A stretch of DNA of 64,000 nucleotides from assembly GCF_002266425.1 (NCBI RefSeq), contig NZ_NPMN01000008.1, forward strand, positions 92,761-156,760, read 5' to 3'. Below, in pieces: positions 54,100-63,105 of the stretch. A model generated the notes under the pieces. It saw nothing but the letters and a program-made list of their open reading frames with translations, searched no databases and was not told the origin of the DNA. Origin of the DNA: Tissierella sp. P1 (GTDB taxonomy: Bacteria > Bacillota > Clostridia > Tissierellales > Tissierellaceae). The translations under genes and the position numbers were made by a program. Numbering within the stretch: position 1 is the stretch's first letter; the number at the start of each line of letters is the position of its first letter.

Positions 54100-55236
54100 A
54101 TGGCTGAAAAAACAATTAAATTGATGCAGGGGAATGAAGCTTGTGTAGAAGGTGCTATTGCTGCTGGTATGAAATTTTATGCGGGATATCCTATTACACC
54201 ATCTACTGAAATTGCGGAGCTTTCAGCTGAAAAGCTACCAAAGATTGGTGGGAAATTTATTCAAATGGAAGACGAAATAGCAAGTATTTCTGCTACCATA
54301 GGTGCAGCTATATCTGGTGCGAAGGCGATGACGGCTACTAGTGGACCTGGATTTTCTCTTAAGCAAGAAGGAATAGGGTATGGGGTAATAACTGAAACTC
54401 CATGTGTAATTGTAAATGTTCAAAGAGGTGGTCCAAGTACAGGATTGCCAACTGCTCCAGCTCAAGGTGAAATTATGCAAGCTAGATGGGGGACTCATGG
54501 GGATCATTCTATTATAGCTTTATATCCATGGTCAGTAAAAGAAATTTATGACACAACTATTAGAGCCTTTAATCTGTCTGAAAAATATAGGACACCTGTA
54601 ATTCTTCTAATGGATGAAGTAATTGGACATATGAGAGAAAAAATTGAGATATCTGATAAAAATGAAATTGAAATTTATAATAGAAAAAAACCTAATTGTC
54701 CGCCAGAAGAGTATAAGCCTTATAAAGTACAAGAGGGAGATATAGTTCCTGAAATGGCTGGCTTCGGTGAAGGATATAGATTCCATGTCACAGGACTAGT
54801 ACATAGTGAATCAGGTTTTCCATCTGGAAATGAAAAAGTAGCGGAATCATTGATTAATAGATTAATAGATAAAATAGAAGATAATGTAGATGATATTGTA
54901 GATGTACAGGAATACTTATTAGATGATGCCGATGTTGCTATAGTTGCTTTTGGTTCAACAGCTCGTTCCGCTAAATCTGCTGTAGATGCTTTAAGAGAAG
55001 AAGGTATAAAGGCTGGATTATTTAGACCTATTACTATTTGGCCACTAGCAGAAAAACAATTAATTAATTTAGCAAATAAGATTAATCGTATAGTGGTAGT
55101 AGAAATGAATATGGGTCAATATTTCTTAGAAGTAGATAGGGTTGCCGGAAAACATGCTAAGGTAGAGAAATATGGTCGACTTAATGGAGAACTTATAACT
55201 CCAGAAGAAATTATTTCTTTTATTAAGGAGGTTTAA
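54100..55236 (+). CDS. korA: 2-oxoacid:ferredoxin oxidoreductase alpha subunit
   Basis: A 378-residue TPP-enzyme pyrimidine-binding subunit: GNEACVEGAIAAGMKFYAGYPITPSTEI (keys GYPITPSTEI), QMEDEIASI, ATSGPGFSLKQEGIGYG, QRGGPSTGLPT. The C-terminal transketolase-like domain contains VAFGSTARSAKSA and MNMGQYFLEV. With KorB it forms the catalytic heterodimer that oxidises 2-oxoacids and reduces ferredoxin. Confidence 0.95.
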   Translation: MAEKTIKLMQGNEACVEGAIAAGMKFYAGYPITPSTEIAELSAEKLPKIGGKFIQMEDEIASISATIGAAISGAKAMTATSGPGFSLKQEGIGYGVITETPCVIVNVQRGGPSTGLPTAPAQGEIMQARWGTHGDHSIIALYPWSVKEIYDTTIRAFNLSEKYRTPVILLMDEVIGHMREKIEISDKNEIEIYNRKKPNCPPEEYKPYKVQEGDIVPEMAGFGEGYRFHVTGLVHSESGFPSGNEKVAESLINRLIDKIEDNVDDIVDVQEYLLDDADVAIVAFGSTARSAKSAVDALREEGIKAGLFRPITIWPLAEKQLINLANKINRIVVVEMNMGQYFLEVDRVAGKHAKVEKYGRLNGELITPEEIISFIKEV

Positions 55237-55237
55237 A

Positions 55238-56059
55238 ATGCCTAGTCAATTAGTTAATGAATATTTCAGAACTGAAAATTTGCCACATATTTGGTGTCCT
55301 GGATGTGGTAATGGTATAGTTACAAGATCTATAGTTAAGGCTATTGATAATTTAGGACTAAATAAAGATAATATTTGTATAGTATCTGGTATTGGATGTT
55401 CTTCTAGAGCATCTGGGTACTTAGACTTCAACACAATACACACTACTCACGGAAGAGCTCTTGCTTTTGCTACAGGTATTAAGTTAGCTAACCCAGAATT
55501 ACATGTAATTGTTATAACTGGTGACGGTGATTGTTCTGCCATTGGTGGAAATCATTTAATTCATTCTGCTAGAAGAAATATAGATATTACTACTATTGTA
55601 TTTAACAATAATACTTATGGAATGACAGGTGGACAATATTCACCTACTACTCCTACGGGTGATAAAGGTACCACCGCTCCTTATGGAAATATTGATGCTA
55701 ACTTTGATTTGTGCGAACTTGCCAAGGCAGCAGGTGCAACTTATGTAAGTAGAGGTACTATATTTACTGCTAATATGTTGATTAAGCAGGTAGAGGAAGG
55801 AATAAAAAACAAGGGATTTTCTTTTATTGAGGCTGTAACAACTTGTCCGACTTATTACGGAAGGAAAAATAAAAAAGGCGAAGCAATAGATATGATGAAA
55901 TATCTAAAAGAAAATGCTATAAATATTGCAGCTTATGATAAGTTAACCGATGAGCAGAAAATAGGTAAATTTGTTATTGGAGAATTGTATAAGAATACTA
56001 GACCAGAATATGTAGAAGAATACCAAAAAATAATTGAATCTTTTTCAAAGGAGAGATAA
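55238..56059 (+). CDS. korB: 2-oxoacid:ferredoxin oxidoreductase beta subunit
   Basis: A 273-residue TPP-binding subunit: WCPGCGNGIVTRSIVKAI, GIGCSSRASGYLDF, HTTHGRALAFATGIKLANP, the TPP motif GDGDCSAIGGNHLIHSARRN and FNNNTYGMTGGQYSPTTP (Thr and Gln residues after NN). 2-oxoglutarate or branched-chain oxoacid specificity cannot be decided by eye. Confidence 0.95.
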   Translation: MPSQLVNEYFRTENLPHIWCPGCGNGIVTRSIVKAIDNLGLNKDNICIVSGIGCSSRASGYLDFNTIHTTHGRALAFATGIKLANPELHVIVITGDGDCSAIGGNHLIHSARRNIDITTIVFNNNTYGMTGGQYSPTTPTGDKGTTAPYGNIDANFDLCELAKAAGATYVSRGTIFTANMLIKQVEEGIKNKGFSFIEAVTTCPTYYGRKNKKGEAIDMMKYLKENAINIAAYDKLTDEQKIGKFVIGELYKNTRPEYVEEYQKIIESFSKER

Positions 56060-56061
56060 GT

Positions 56062-56625
56062 ATGCTACGTCAAGAATTAAGATTAACGGGTTCTGGAGGT
56101 CAAGGGCTTATATTAGCTGGAATTATATTAGCCGAAGCTGCTTTATATGATGGTATGAATGTAGTTCAATCTCAGTCCTATGGACCAGAAGCTAGAGGTG
56201 GTGCTAGTAAGGCTGAAGTAATAATTAGTAAAGATGAAATTAATTATCCTAAGGTGAATGAATGTGATATAATGCTTACACTTACACAAGCTGCGTGTGA
56301 TAAGTACATAAAATCATTGAAACCAGGGGGAACATTAATAATTGACAAATCTTTGGATAATAAACCTGAAAGAGATGATATAACCATATATACAGTTCCT
56401 ATATTAGAGACTGCAACTGATAAACTAGGTAAACCCATGGTAGCTAATATTATAGCTTTAGGTAGTATATATGAATTAACAAAGATAGTGAGTAAAGATT
56501 CTCTTGAGAGAGCAGTATGTGATAGAGTGCCAAGGGGAACAGAGGAGTTGAATAAAAAGGCTCTAGAGGAAGGCTTTAATCTAATAAAAGAACATAAGGA
56601 AGAGTGCTATGGAGACGTATGTTGA
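56062..56625 (+). CDS. korC: 2-oxoacid:ferredoxin oxidoreductase gamma subunit
   Basis: A 187-residue gamma subunit: TGSGGQGLILAGIILAEAA, QSQSYGPEARGGASKAEVIIS and the C-terminal VPRGTEELNKKALEEG. It completes a four-subunit Kor/Vor enzyme (delta, alpha, beta, gamma). Its end overlaps the start of the RpiR gene by 17 bases. Confidence 0.95.
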   Translation: MLRQELRLTGSGGQGLILAGIILAEAALYDGMNVVQSQSYGPEARGGASKAEVIISKDEINYPKVNECDIMLTLTQAACDKYIKSLKPGGTLIIDKSLDNKPERDDITIYTVPILETATDKLGKPMVANIIALGSIYELTKIVSKDSLERAVCDRVPRGTEELNKKALEEGFNLIKEHKEECYGDVC

Positions 56626-57481
56626 TCTTATTAAAAATATCCAAAATAATTTTAACAACCTAAGTAAAGGGCAAAAACTCATAGCAGAGTTCATTATAAA
56701 CAATTATGATAAAGCAGCTTTTATGACTGCAGCTGCTCTTGGTGATACTGTTAATGTGAGTGAATCTACTGTTGTAAGATTTGCTAACACCTTAGGTTAT
56801 GCTGGATATAGGGAACTTCAAAAAGAATTGCATGAGCTAATAAAAAATAAACTTACTACTGTTCAAAGACTTACAATGACAGATGAATATTCCAATAAGG
56901 AAAATGCCTTAAAAAAGGCCATGGAAAAAGATAAGGAAAATATTGATAAAACAATAAATGAAACGGGTTATAAAGCTTTTCAAGATGCCATAGATTTAAT
57001 ACTTAATGCTGAAAATGTATATATTCTCGGACTAAGATCATCTTCCTTTTTAGCAGGTTATTTAGGATTTTATCTTAACTTCTTGATAAAAGATGTAAAA
57101 GTTATTACTTCAGGTCCTAATGATGTATTTGAGCAATTATTAAAGGCAGATTCTAAGGATCTAATCATTGGAATTAGTTATCCTAGATATTCTAAAAGAA
57201 CTCTTGAAGCATTAGATTTTTGTAAGGAAAAGAGATGTAAAATTATTAGTATAACTGATAGTTTAATTTCACCAGCAGCTAAATATTCCGATATATCTCT
57301 TATTGCGAGTTCTGACATGCTTTCCTTCGTAGACTCATTAGTTGCTCCAATGAGTTTAATAAATGCTTTAATAGTATCTATAGGTATGGAGAAAAAGAAT
57401 GATATTAGGTCTTCATTTGAAGATTTGGAAAATATCTGGAAAAGATATAATGTTTATGATGTAAATAATAAGGATAAATAA
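56609..57481 (+). CDS. RpiR/MurR family transcriptional regulator
   Basis: A 290-residue repressor-type regulator: an N-terminal helix-turn-helix of the RpiR type (SKGQKLIAEFIINNYDKAAFMTAAALG then VSESTVVRFANTLGYAGYREL, keys) and a C-terminal SIS sugar-phosphate-binding domain (YILGLRSSSFLAGYL; DLIIGISYPRYSKRTLEAL). Overlap with korC implies co-transcription with a 2-oxoacid oxidoreductase, an unusual partner for a sugar-responsive regulator. Target not known. Confidence 0.9.
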   Translation: METYVDLIKNIQNNFNNLSKGQKLIAEFIINNYDKAAFMTAAALGDTVNVSESTVVRFANTLGYAGYRELQKELHELIKNKLTTVQRLTMTDEYSNKENALKKAMEKDKENIDKTINETGYKAFQDAIDLILNAENVYILGLRSSSFLAGYLGFYLNFLIKDVKVITSGPNDVFEQLLKADSKDLIIGISYPRYSKRTLEALDFCKEKRCKIISITDSLISPAAKYSDISLIASSDMLSFVDSLVAPMSLINALIVSIGMEKKNDIRSSFEDLENIWKRYNVYDVNNKDK

Positions 57482-57497
57482 AAACTATATTAGTAAT

Positions 57498-57562
57498 ACC
57501 ATTTTAAAGCCATAGGGAAAGGAATAAGAACTTACCTACGGGCTTTAAAAATGGTTTCTTTA
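57498..57562 (+). terminator. Long imperfect hairpin after the RpiR gene
   Basis: ACCATTTTAAAGCC (57498-57511) pairs with GGCTTTAAAAATGGT (57541-57555), one bulged base. Inside, TAGG and CCTA extend the stem, leaving a purine-rich apical loop. A weak T-rich run follows. Probably a terminator; the conserved-looking apical part could be a small structured RNA. Confidence 0.5.
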
Positions 57563-57600
57563 ATCTATCTATTTTATAGAGAAGCTTTTTTATTTATGAC

Positions 57601-57637
57601 AATGTATCAAAACAAATGTTATCATAAATGATACATT
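57601..57637. promoter_or_regulatory. Possible operator with repeated TGATACAT half-sites
   Basis: AATGTATCA (57601-57609) and TGATACATT (57629-57637) form a perfect inverted repeat, 19 bases apart. The right half also forms TATCAT-AA-ATGATA with a third half-site at 57620-57625. It lies about 20 bases upstream of a TATAAT (57658-57663) that precedes the histidine phosphatase gene, the position of a repressor or activator site. Confidence 0.45.
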
Positions 57638-57710
57638 TTATTATCTAATATATTTGTTATAATATATAAATAAGTATAAATTTAATTACTATTATTGAGG
57701 GGTGTTATTG

Positions 57711-58328
57711 TTGGTAAAATTATTTTTGATAAGACATGGGCAATCCGAATGGAATAAGCTTAATATGATTCAAGGACAAAAGAATACTATATTAACTGAC
57801 CTGGGTAAAGAACAAGCTCTTAGCTTAGGAAATAGGTTAATAAATGAAGATATAGATATAATATATACTAGTGATTTGTCGAGAGCATATACTACGGCTA
57901 AAATCATATCTGATATAATCCATAAGCCTTTGGTAGCTAGCGAATTACTTAGAGAAATAAATTTTGGCCCATGGGAAGGTTTGAGTATAGGGGAAATACA
58001 GAAAAAATATTATTTTGAGTATTCAATCTGGCTTAAAGAACCTCAAAGCTTAAATATGAAAGGTGCCGAAACTCTTCAAATATTGCAAAAGAGGGTTATG
58101 AAATATATAAATTATATTATTGATGAAAATAAAGGTAAAAATATTGCTGTGGTGTCACATGGTGCAACATTGAAGGCGCTTATTTTAGGGCTATTAGATA
58201 TTGATATTTCCCACTATAAGAACATTTCATTAAAAAATGTTTCATTGAGTATAATTGAATTTAGAGATTACAATAGGGTGCTAACATCCTTAAATGATAT
58301 ATCCCATTTGAAGGAGTTGTCTAGATGA
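57711..58328 (+). CDS. Histidine phosphatase family protein
   Basis: About 205 residues. Catalytic RHG motif LIRHGQSEWN, then TDLGKEQALSLG, YTSDLSRAYTTAKII, the acid region REINFGPWEGLSIGE and the second His in VVSHGATLKALILG. It is the phosphoglycerate-mutase/CobC-like branch; substrate undetermined. TTG 57711 is preferred (6 bases after gaggggtg) over GTG 57702, which overlaps the ribosome site. Its end overlaps the next gene by four bases (ATGA). Confidence 0.9.
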   Translation: MVKLFLIRHGQSEWNKLNMIQGQKNTILTDLGKEQALSLGNRLINEDIDIIYTSDLSRAYTTAKIISDIIHKPLVASELLREINFGPWEGLSIGEIQKKYYFEYSIWLKEPQSLNMKGAETLQILQKRVMKYINYIIDENKGKNIAVVSHGATLKALILGLLDIDISHYKNISLKNVSLSIIEFRDYNRVLTSLNDISHLKELSR

Positions 58329-59545
58329 AAGAAAAAATTTGTATAGTAGGGGCTGGACCAGCTGGTATTATTGCTGCTGGCATCGCAGGTTCTAGAGGTA
58401 AAGACGTGACTTTAATTGAGAAAAATGAAAGGATAGGTAAGAAACTTTTCATTACTGGAAAGGGAAGATGTAATATAACTAATAATGCTCCTATTGAAGA
58501 TTTTTTCGATAATGTAATGAAAAATAGAAACTTTCTTTATAGTAGCTTTTATAGTTTTACAAATAGAGATATAGTAAATTTACTTGAATCGTATGGATTA
58601 AAAACAAAAATTGAGAGAGGGAATAGAGTATTTCCATTAAGTGATAAATCCTCAGATGTTATTAAAGCTTTTCAAAAATTTTTAGCAGCTAATAATGTCA
58701 AATTATTGCTAGATACTAAAGTGAATTCTATTGATATAAAAAATCAAAAGTTTATTGTAAGAACTAATAAAGATGAAACAATTTTTGATAAACTAGTTAT
58801 TGCTACAGGAGGTAAATCATATCCTGCTACTGGATCTACAGGCGATGGATATATTTTTGCTGAAGGGCTAGGTCATAGTATTACTAAAATAAGACCATCT
58901 TTAGTTCCTGTGGAAGTTAGGGAAAATTGGATTAAAGATTTACAGGGATTATCTCTTAAAAACATAACACTATCAGCCTATGCTAAGAAAAAAAACATAT
59001 ATGAAGAATTTGGAGAAATGATTTTTACTCATTATGGAATCTCAGGACCTATAGTTCTTTCTATGAGCAATCATTTGTATAGATATATTAATGATGGAAT
59101 TCGTCTATCAATCGATTTAAAGCCTGCTTTAGATAATAAAAAATTAGATGATAGAATTCTAAGGGATTTTGAATTAAATAATAATAAAAAAATGAAAAAT
59201 GCTTTAGATGATCTATTACCTCAAAAATTGATACCAATTATATTATTTTTATCAGACTTGGACCCTGAAAAAATAATAAACCAAATTACAAAAGAGGAAA
59301 GACTAAAATTATTAAACTCTATTAAAGAATTTCCTCTTACTTTTAAATCCTTTAGACCAATAGAGGAAGCTATAGTTACATCAGGAGGGGTATCTACTAA
59401 GGAAATAAATCCATCCACAATGGAATCAAAGCAAGTCTCTGGGTTATATTTTGCGGGAGAAGTTATTGATGTAGATGCCTTAACTGGAGGATATAATTTG
59501 CAAATTGCTTATTCTACTGGATATTTAGCAGGAAGTAATGTATAG
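58325..59545 (+). CDS. HI0933-family NAD(P)/FAD-dependent oxidoreductase
   Basis: A 406-residue flavoprotein: dinucleotide-binding GAGPAGIIAAGIAGSRG, then the family motif KKLFITGKGRCNITN, VIATGGKSYPATGSTGDGY, TSGGVSTKEINPSTMESK and the C-terminal AGEVIDVDALTGGYNLQIAYSTG (keys GEVIDVDALTGGYN). The family (YhiN/YtfP-like) lacks an agreed function. It is translationally coupled to the histidine phosphatase gene. Confidence 0.92.
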   Translation: MKEKICIVGAGPAGIIAAGIAGSRGKDVTLIEKNERIGKKLFITGKGRCNITNNAPIEDFFDNVMKNRNFLYSSFYSFTNRDIVNLLESYGLKTKIERGNRVFPLSDKSSDVIKAFQKFLAANNVKLLLDTKVNSIDIKNQKFIVRTNKDETIFDKLVIATGGKSYPATGSTGDGYIFAEGLGHSITKIRPSLVPVEVRENWIKDLQGLSLKNITLSAYAKKKNIYEEFGEMIFTHYGISGPIVLSMSNHLYRYINDGIRLSIDLKPALDNKKLDDRILRDFELNNNKKMKNALDDLLPQKLIPIILFLSDLDPEKIINQITKEERLKLLNSIKEFPLTFKSFRPIEEAIVTSGGVSTKEINPSTMESKQVSGLYFAGEVIDVDALTGGYNLQIAYSTGYLAGSNV

Positions 59546-59617
59546 CTTGACTTATCTTTCTCTTTTAATTAAGCTAATAAGTCATTAAAATATTGTTCCT
59601 AATTAAACCAAAATAGC

Positions 59618-59646
59618 TTGTTTACCACAAGAATTTAATATATAAT
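59618..59646 (+). promoter_or_regulatory. SigA promoter of aroH
   Basis: TTGTTT (59618-59623), 17-base spacer, TATAAT (59641-59646), followed by the ribosome site agggag and the aroH ATG 19 bases after the -10. Confidence 0.65.
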
Positions 59647-59664
59647 TATTAAGGGAGTGATGCT

Positions 59665-60033
59665 ATGAATATTGTAACTATTAGAGGAGCTATCACTGTT
59701 CCTGAAAATTCAGTTTCTAGTATATTAGAGGGTACTAGAGAGTTATTAATTGAAATTGAAAAAGAGAATAATATAGATCGGGATAAGGTTATTAGCATAA
59801 TATTTTCTTGTACTAATGATTTAGATAAAGTCTATCCTGCTAAGGCAGCTAGAGGGCTGGGTTACATAAATGCTGGGTTGATGTGTTTTAATGAGATGTA
59901 TGTTAAAGGAAGTCTTGATAAATGCATTAGGCTAATGGTGCTTTATAACTCGATAATAAATCAAAAAGAAGTTAAACATATTTATTTGAGAGATGCGAAA
60001 ATTTTAAGGCCTGATTTGTCAAATAATGCCTAA
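59665..60033 (+). CDS. aroH: Chorismate mutase, AroH type
   Basis: A 122-residue monofunctional chorismate mutase: TIRGAITVPENSVSSILEGTRELL, IIFSCTNDLDKVYPAKAARGLGY (keys FSCTNDL, YPAKAAR) and the Arg in CIRLMVLYN. Converts chorismate to prephenate. It completes the aromatic pathway genes seen here with aroK and aroQ. Confidence 0.95.
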   Translation: MNIVTIRGAITVPENSVSSILEGTRELLIEIEKENNIDRDKVISIIFSCTNDLDKVYPAKAARGLGYINAGLMCFNEMYVKGSLDKCIRLMVLYNSIINQKEVKHIYLRDAKILRPDLSNNA

Positions 60034-60055
60034 GCCACCCAGAGGTGGTTATTAT
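60031..60055 (+). terminator. Weak terminator after aroH
   Basis: AGCCACC and GGTGGTT around CAGA, followed by an imperfect T run (TATTATTTTG). Read-through to cmk seems possible. Confidence 0.55.
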
Positions 60056-60080
60056 TTTGTAATTGGAAACGAGGGATACT

Positions 60081-60743
60081 ATGTTAGGTAAAAATATCAC
60101 TATTGCCATAGATGGACCAGCAGGTGCTGGTAAGAGTACTATTGCAAAAAAGGTAGCAGAGGATTTATTTATTGAATATATAGATACAGGTGCGATGTAT
60201 AGAGCCTTAACTCTAAAGGTATTAAAGCTGGGGTTAAATCCAGAATCAATAGATGATGTTATTGATACTATGAAAAATACTTCTATTGATTTTAGAAACA
60301 ATCATATTTATCTTGATGATATTCAAGTGGATAAAGAGATAAGAGAAAATATAATTAATAAGAATGTTTCTTTTATTGCACAGATCAAAGAGGTAAGAGA
60401 AGGTATGGTTAAAATCCAACAGGAATTAGCTAGAACAAAGTCAATCATTATGGACGGTAGGGATATAGGTACTGTAGTTTTGCCAGATGCAGATTTTAAG
60501 TTTTTTCTTACAGCAAGTGTTGAAGAGAGAGCATGTAGAAGGTATAAAGAATTACTAGAAAAAGGAGAAGGTGGAATATCCTATGAACAGATAAAGAAAG
60601 AAATAGAAAATAGAGATAGGATAGATAGTACTAGAGAAATTGCTCCTTTAACGGAAACTAAAGATGCTTATAGACTTGATACCACCAACAAAACTATAGA
60701 TGAGTGTGTAGAGGAAATTATATCTATAGTTAAAAGGGGGTAG
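60081..60743 (+). CDS. cmk: Cytidylate kinase
   Basis: Phosphorylates (d)CMP. 220 residues: P-loop AIDGPAGAGKSTIAK, DTGAMYRALTL, the CMP-binding MDGRDIGTVVLPDADFKFFLTASVEERA (keys DGRDIGT) and RDRIDSTREIAPL. ATG 60081 follows gaggga; the upstream TTG 60063 would place that site inside the gene. cmk-plsC-ispH-rpsA is a common Firmicute operon. Confidence 0.95.
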   Translation: MLGKNITIAIDGPAGAGKSTIAKKVAEDLFIEYIDTGAMYRALTLKVLKLGLNPESIDDVIDTMKNTSIDFRNNHIYLDDIQVDKEIRENIINKNVSFIAQIKEVREGMVKIQQELARTKSIIMDGRDIGTVVLPDADFKFFLTASVEERACRRYKELLEKGEGGISYEQIKKEIENRDRIDSTREIAPLTETKDAYRLDTTNKTIDECVEEIISIVKRG

Positions 60744-60747
60744 TAAT

Positions 60748-61344
60748 ATGTATCTTTATAATGTAGTAAAATTAATAGCAAGTGTAGTTTTTAGATTAGT
60801 ATATAGAATAGAGGTGCATGGGAAAGAGAATATAACTAAAGAAGGAAGACTAGTATTGTGTTCTAATCATATAAATAATTTAGATCCCATTCTTATATCT
60901 ATTGTATTTCCAAGACAAGTCTGCTGGATGGCAAAAAAGCAAATTTTCAAGAGTAAGATACTATCTTATATATTAAATAAAATTGGAACATTTCCTGTAG
61001 ATCGTGAAGAATCAGATTTATCTGCAATAAAAAACTCATTAAAGGTTCTTAAAAAAGAGGGAGTATTAGGAATTTTTCCAGAAGGAACTAGGGTTAAAGA
61101 AGCTAATATAGAAAATGCAAAACCCGGAATTGCATTGATAAGCATAAAAGCTCGGTCACCAGTTTTACCTGTCTACATTGAGGGGAGTTTTAAGCTTTTT
61201 AGTAAGATAAAAATTAGCTTTGGTAAACCTATTGACTTCTCCCATAGCTATGATAAAAAATTAACCACTGAAGATTATCGTTTACTTAGTAAAGACATTC
61301 TGCAATCAATATATTCAATTAAGAATAAAGAGGAGGGAATATAG
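60748..61344 (+). CDS. plsC: 1-acyl-glycerol-3-phosphate acyltransferase
   Basis: A 198-residue lysophosphatidate acyltransferase: N-terminal membrane segment, catalytic NHxxxxD in CSNHINNLDPI, GTFPVDRE, and the substrate block IFPEGTRVKE; VLPVYIEGSFK follows. Its stop overlaps the GTG start of ispH. Confidence 0.93.
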   Translation: MYLYNVVKLIASVVFRLVYRIEVHGKENITKEGRLVLCSNHINNLDPILISIVFPRQVCWMAKKQIFKSKILSYILNKIGTFPVDREESDLSAIKNSLKVLKKEGVLGIFPEGTRVKEANIENAKPGIALISIKARSPVLPVYIEGSFKLFSKIKISFGKPIDFSHSYDKKLTTEDYRLLSKDILQSIYSIKNKEEGI

Positions 61345-63015
61345 TGGAAATAATTATAGCTGATAATGCTGGATTTTGTTTTGGTGTGAAGAGAGCAGTG
61401 GATATCACAACTGATGAACTTTCAAGTTCTAATAAGGACATTTATTCACTTGGACCCTTAATTCATAATTCTCAGGCGGTAAAAAAACTTGAAGAAAAGG
61501 GCTTAAAAACAATTGATAATATAGAGGGAATTGGAGATAGTAGGATTATTATTAGATCTCATGGTGTAAGTAAATCCGTTATTGATAAGATCAATGAGAT
61601 GAATTTAGATATTATTGATAGTACCTGTCCCTATGTAAAATCTGTGCATAAGAGGGTTGAAGAATATCAAAATCAAGGATATAATATAGTAATAATTGGA
61701 GATCCAGACCATCCAGAGGTAATAGGGATAAATGGATGGTGCAATGATAAGGCATTTATTGTAAATTCTTTAGAAGAGGCAACAAATTTGCCTAAGATGG
61801 ATAAAATATGTATAGTTTCTCAAACTACAAATACACAGGAAAAATTTGAAACTATATCAAAGCTAATCAATGAAAAAGGTAATGAAGTAAAAATATTTAA
61901 TACAATTTGCAATGCTACTAATCTTCGGCAGGAATCTTGTAAAGAAGTAGCAAGCAAGGTAGATGCTATGATTGTAATAGGTGGATATCATAGTTCAAAT
62001 ACAAATAAGCTGGTAGAAATTAGTAAAAAGTATTGCAATAATGTATATCATATTGAAACTTCAAAAGAATTACCTTTACAAATGCTATCAAAATTTAATA
62101 AAATAGGAATAACAGCAGGTGCTTCTACACCTGATTGGATAATTAAGGAGGTAGTTGAAATAATGGACAATATTAACAACAATGAAATGATGGAGGCAAT
62201 TGAAAATTCTTTTACTAGGATTCATAGGGGAGATGTGCTGAAGGGTGAAGTAATTTATGTTACCAATAATGAGGTTATGGTCAATATAAATTATAAGTCT
62301 GACGGTATTGTTAATAGAGAAGAGTTGTCTAATGATCCAGATGTAAAACCAAAGGACTTATATAAAGTTGGAGATGAAATAGATGTTTATGTGGTAAAGC
62401 TGGATGATGGTGAAGGAAATGTCGTACTTTCTGCAAAGAGAGTAAATGATTTTAAAAATTGGGATATTATTGAAAAACTATTTAATGATAAAGAAAGAGT
62501 TGAATGTAAGGTTTTAAATAGCATTAAAGGTGGACTTTCTGTACTAGTACATGGAGTTAGTGGATTTATGCCTGCTTCTCAAGTTTCTACTAATTTTGTA
62601 TCTGATTTAGGTGTATATAAAGGCAAGACTTTAGTGGCTAAGATTATTGATTTTGATAAAGAGAAGAAGAGAGTTATATTATCTAGAAAAGAGGTAGAAA
62701 GAGAAGAATTAAATAATAGAAGAAAAGAATTATGGGCAAACCTTGAAGTGGATCAAATAGTAGAAGGTGTTGTGCAAAGATTAACTGATTTTGGAGCATT
62801 CGTAGATCTAGGGGGAGTTGATGGGTTAATTCATATATCAGACTTATCTTGGAATAGAGTAAAACATCCATCAAATGTTGTTAAAGAATGAAGAAGATAG
62901 GAAAATTAGCCTAAGTTTAAAAGATGCTATAGAAACAAATGATGTTGTTGAAGAAAATATTATCTTAAATGAAGAACCAGAAGTAACTATTGGAGATATT
63001 GTAGATAAAAATTAA
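61344..63015 (+). CDS. ispH: IspH-S1 RNA-binding fusion (ispH-rpsA), 3' end disrupted
   Basis: Residues 1-285 are HMBPP reductase of the MEP pathway: iron-sulfur cysteines in GFCFGVKRAV, STCPYVKSVH and FNTICNATNLRQES, with TAGASTPDWIIKE. Three S1 domains follow (GDVLKGEVIYVTNNEVMV; VECKVLNSIKGGLSVLV; IVEGVVQRLTDFGAFVDLGG), the clostridial IspH-RpsA arrangement. The third domain stops at HPSNVVKE (62891). The next frame resumes with NEEDRKISLSLKDAIET and ends at 63015, the normal end of a final S1 domain. At least ~12 residues, possibly a whole S1 repeat, are missing between them, out of frame. A real or assembly deletion is possible. Confidence 0.9.
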
Positions 63016-63105
63016 TAAATTGAAAAATATTAAGGGTTTTGATGTAATATAATTACATTGAGGCCCTATATTGCATTTTTGCTTAAACAATTTTGGGAGG
63101 TAAAA

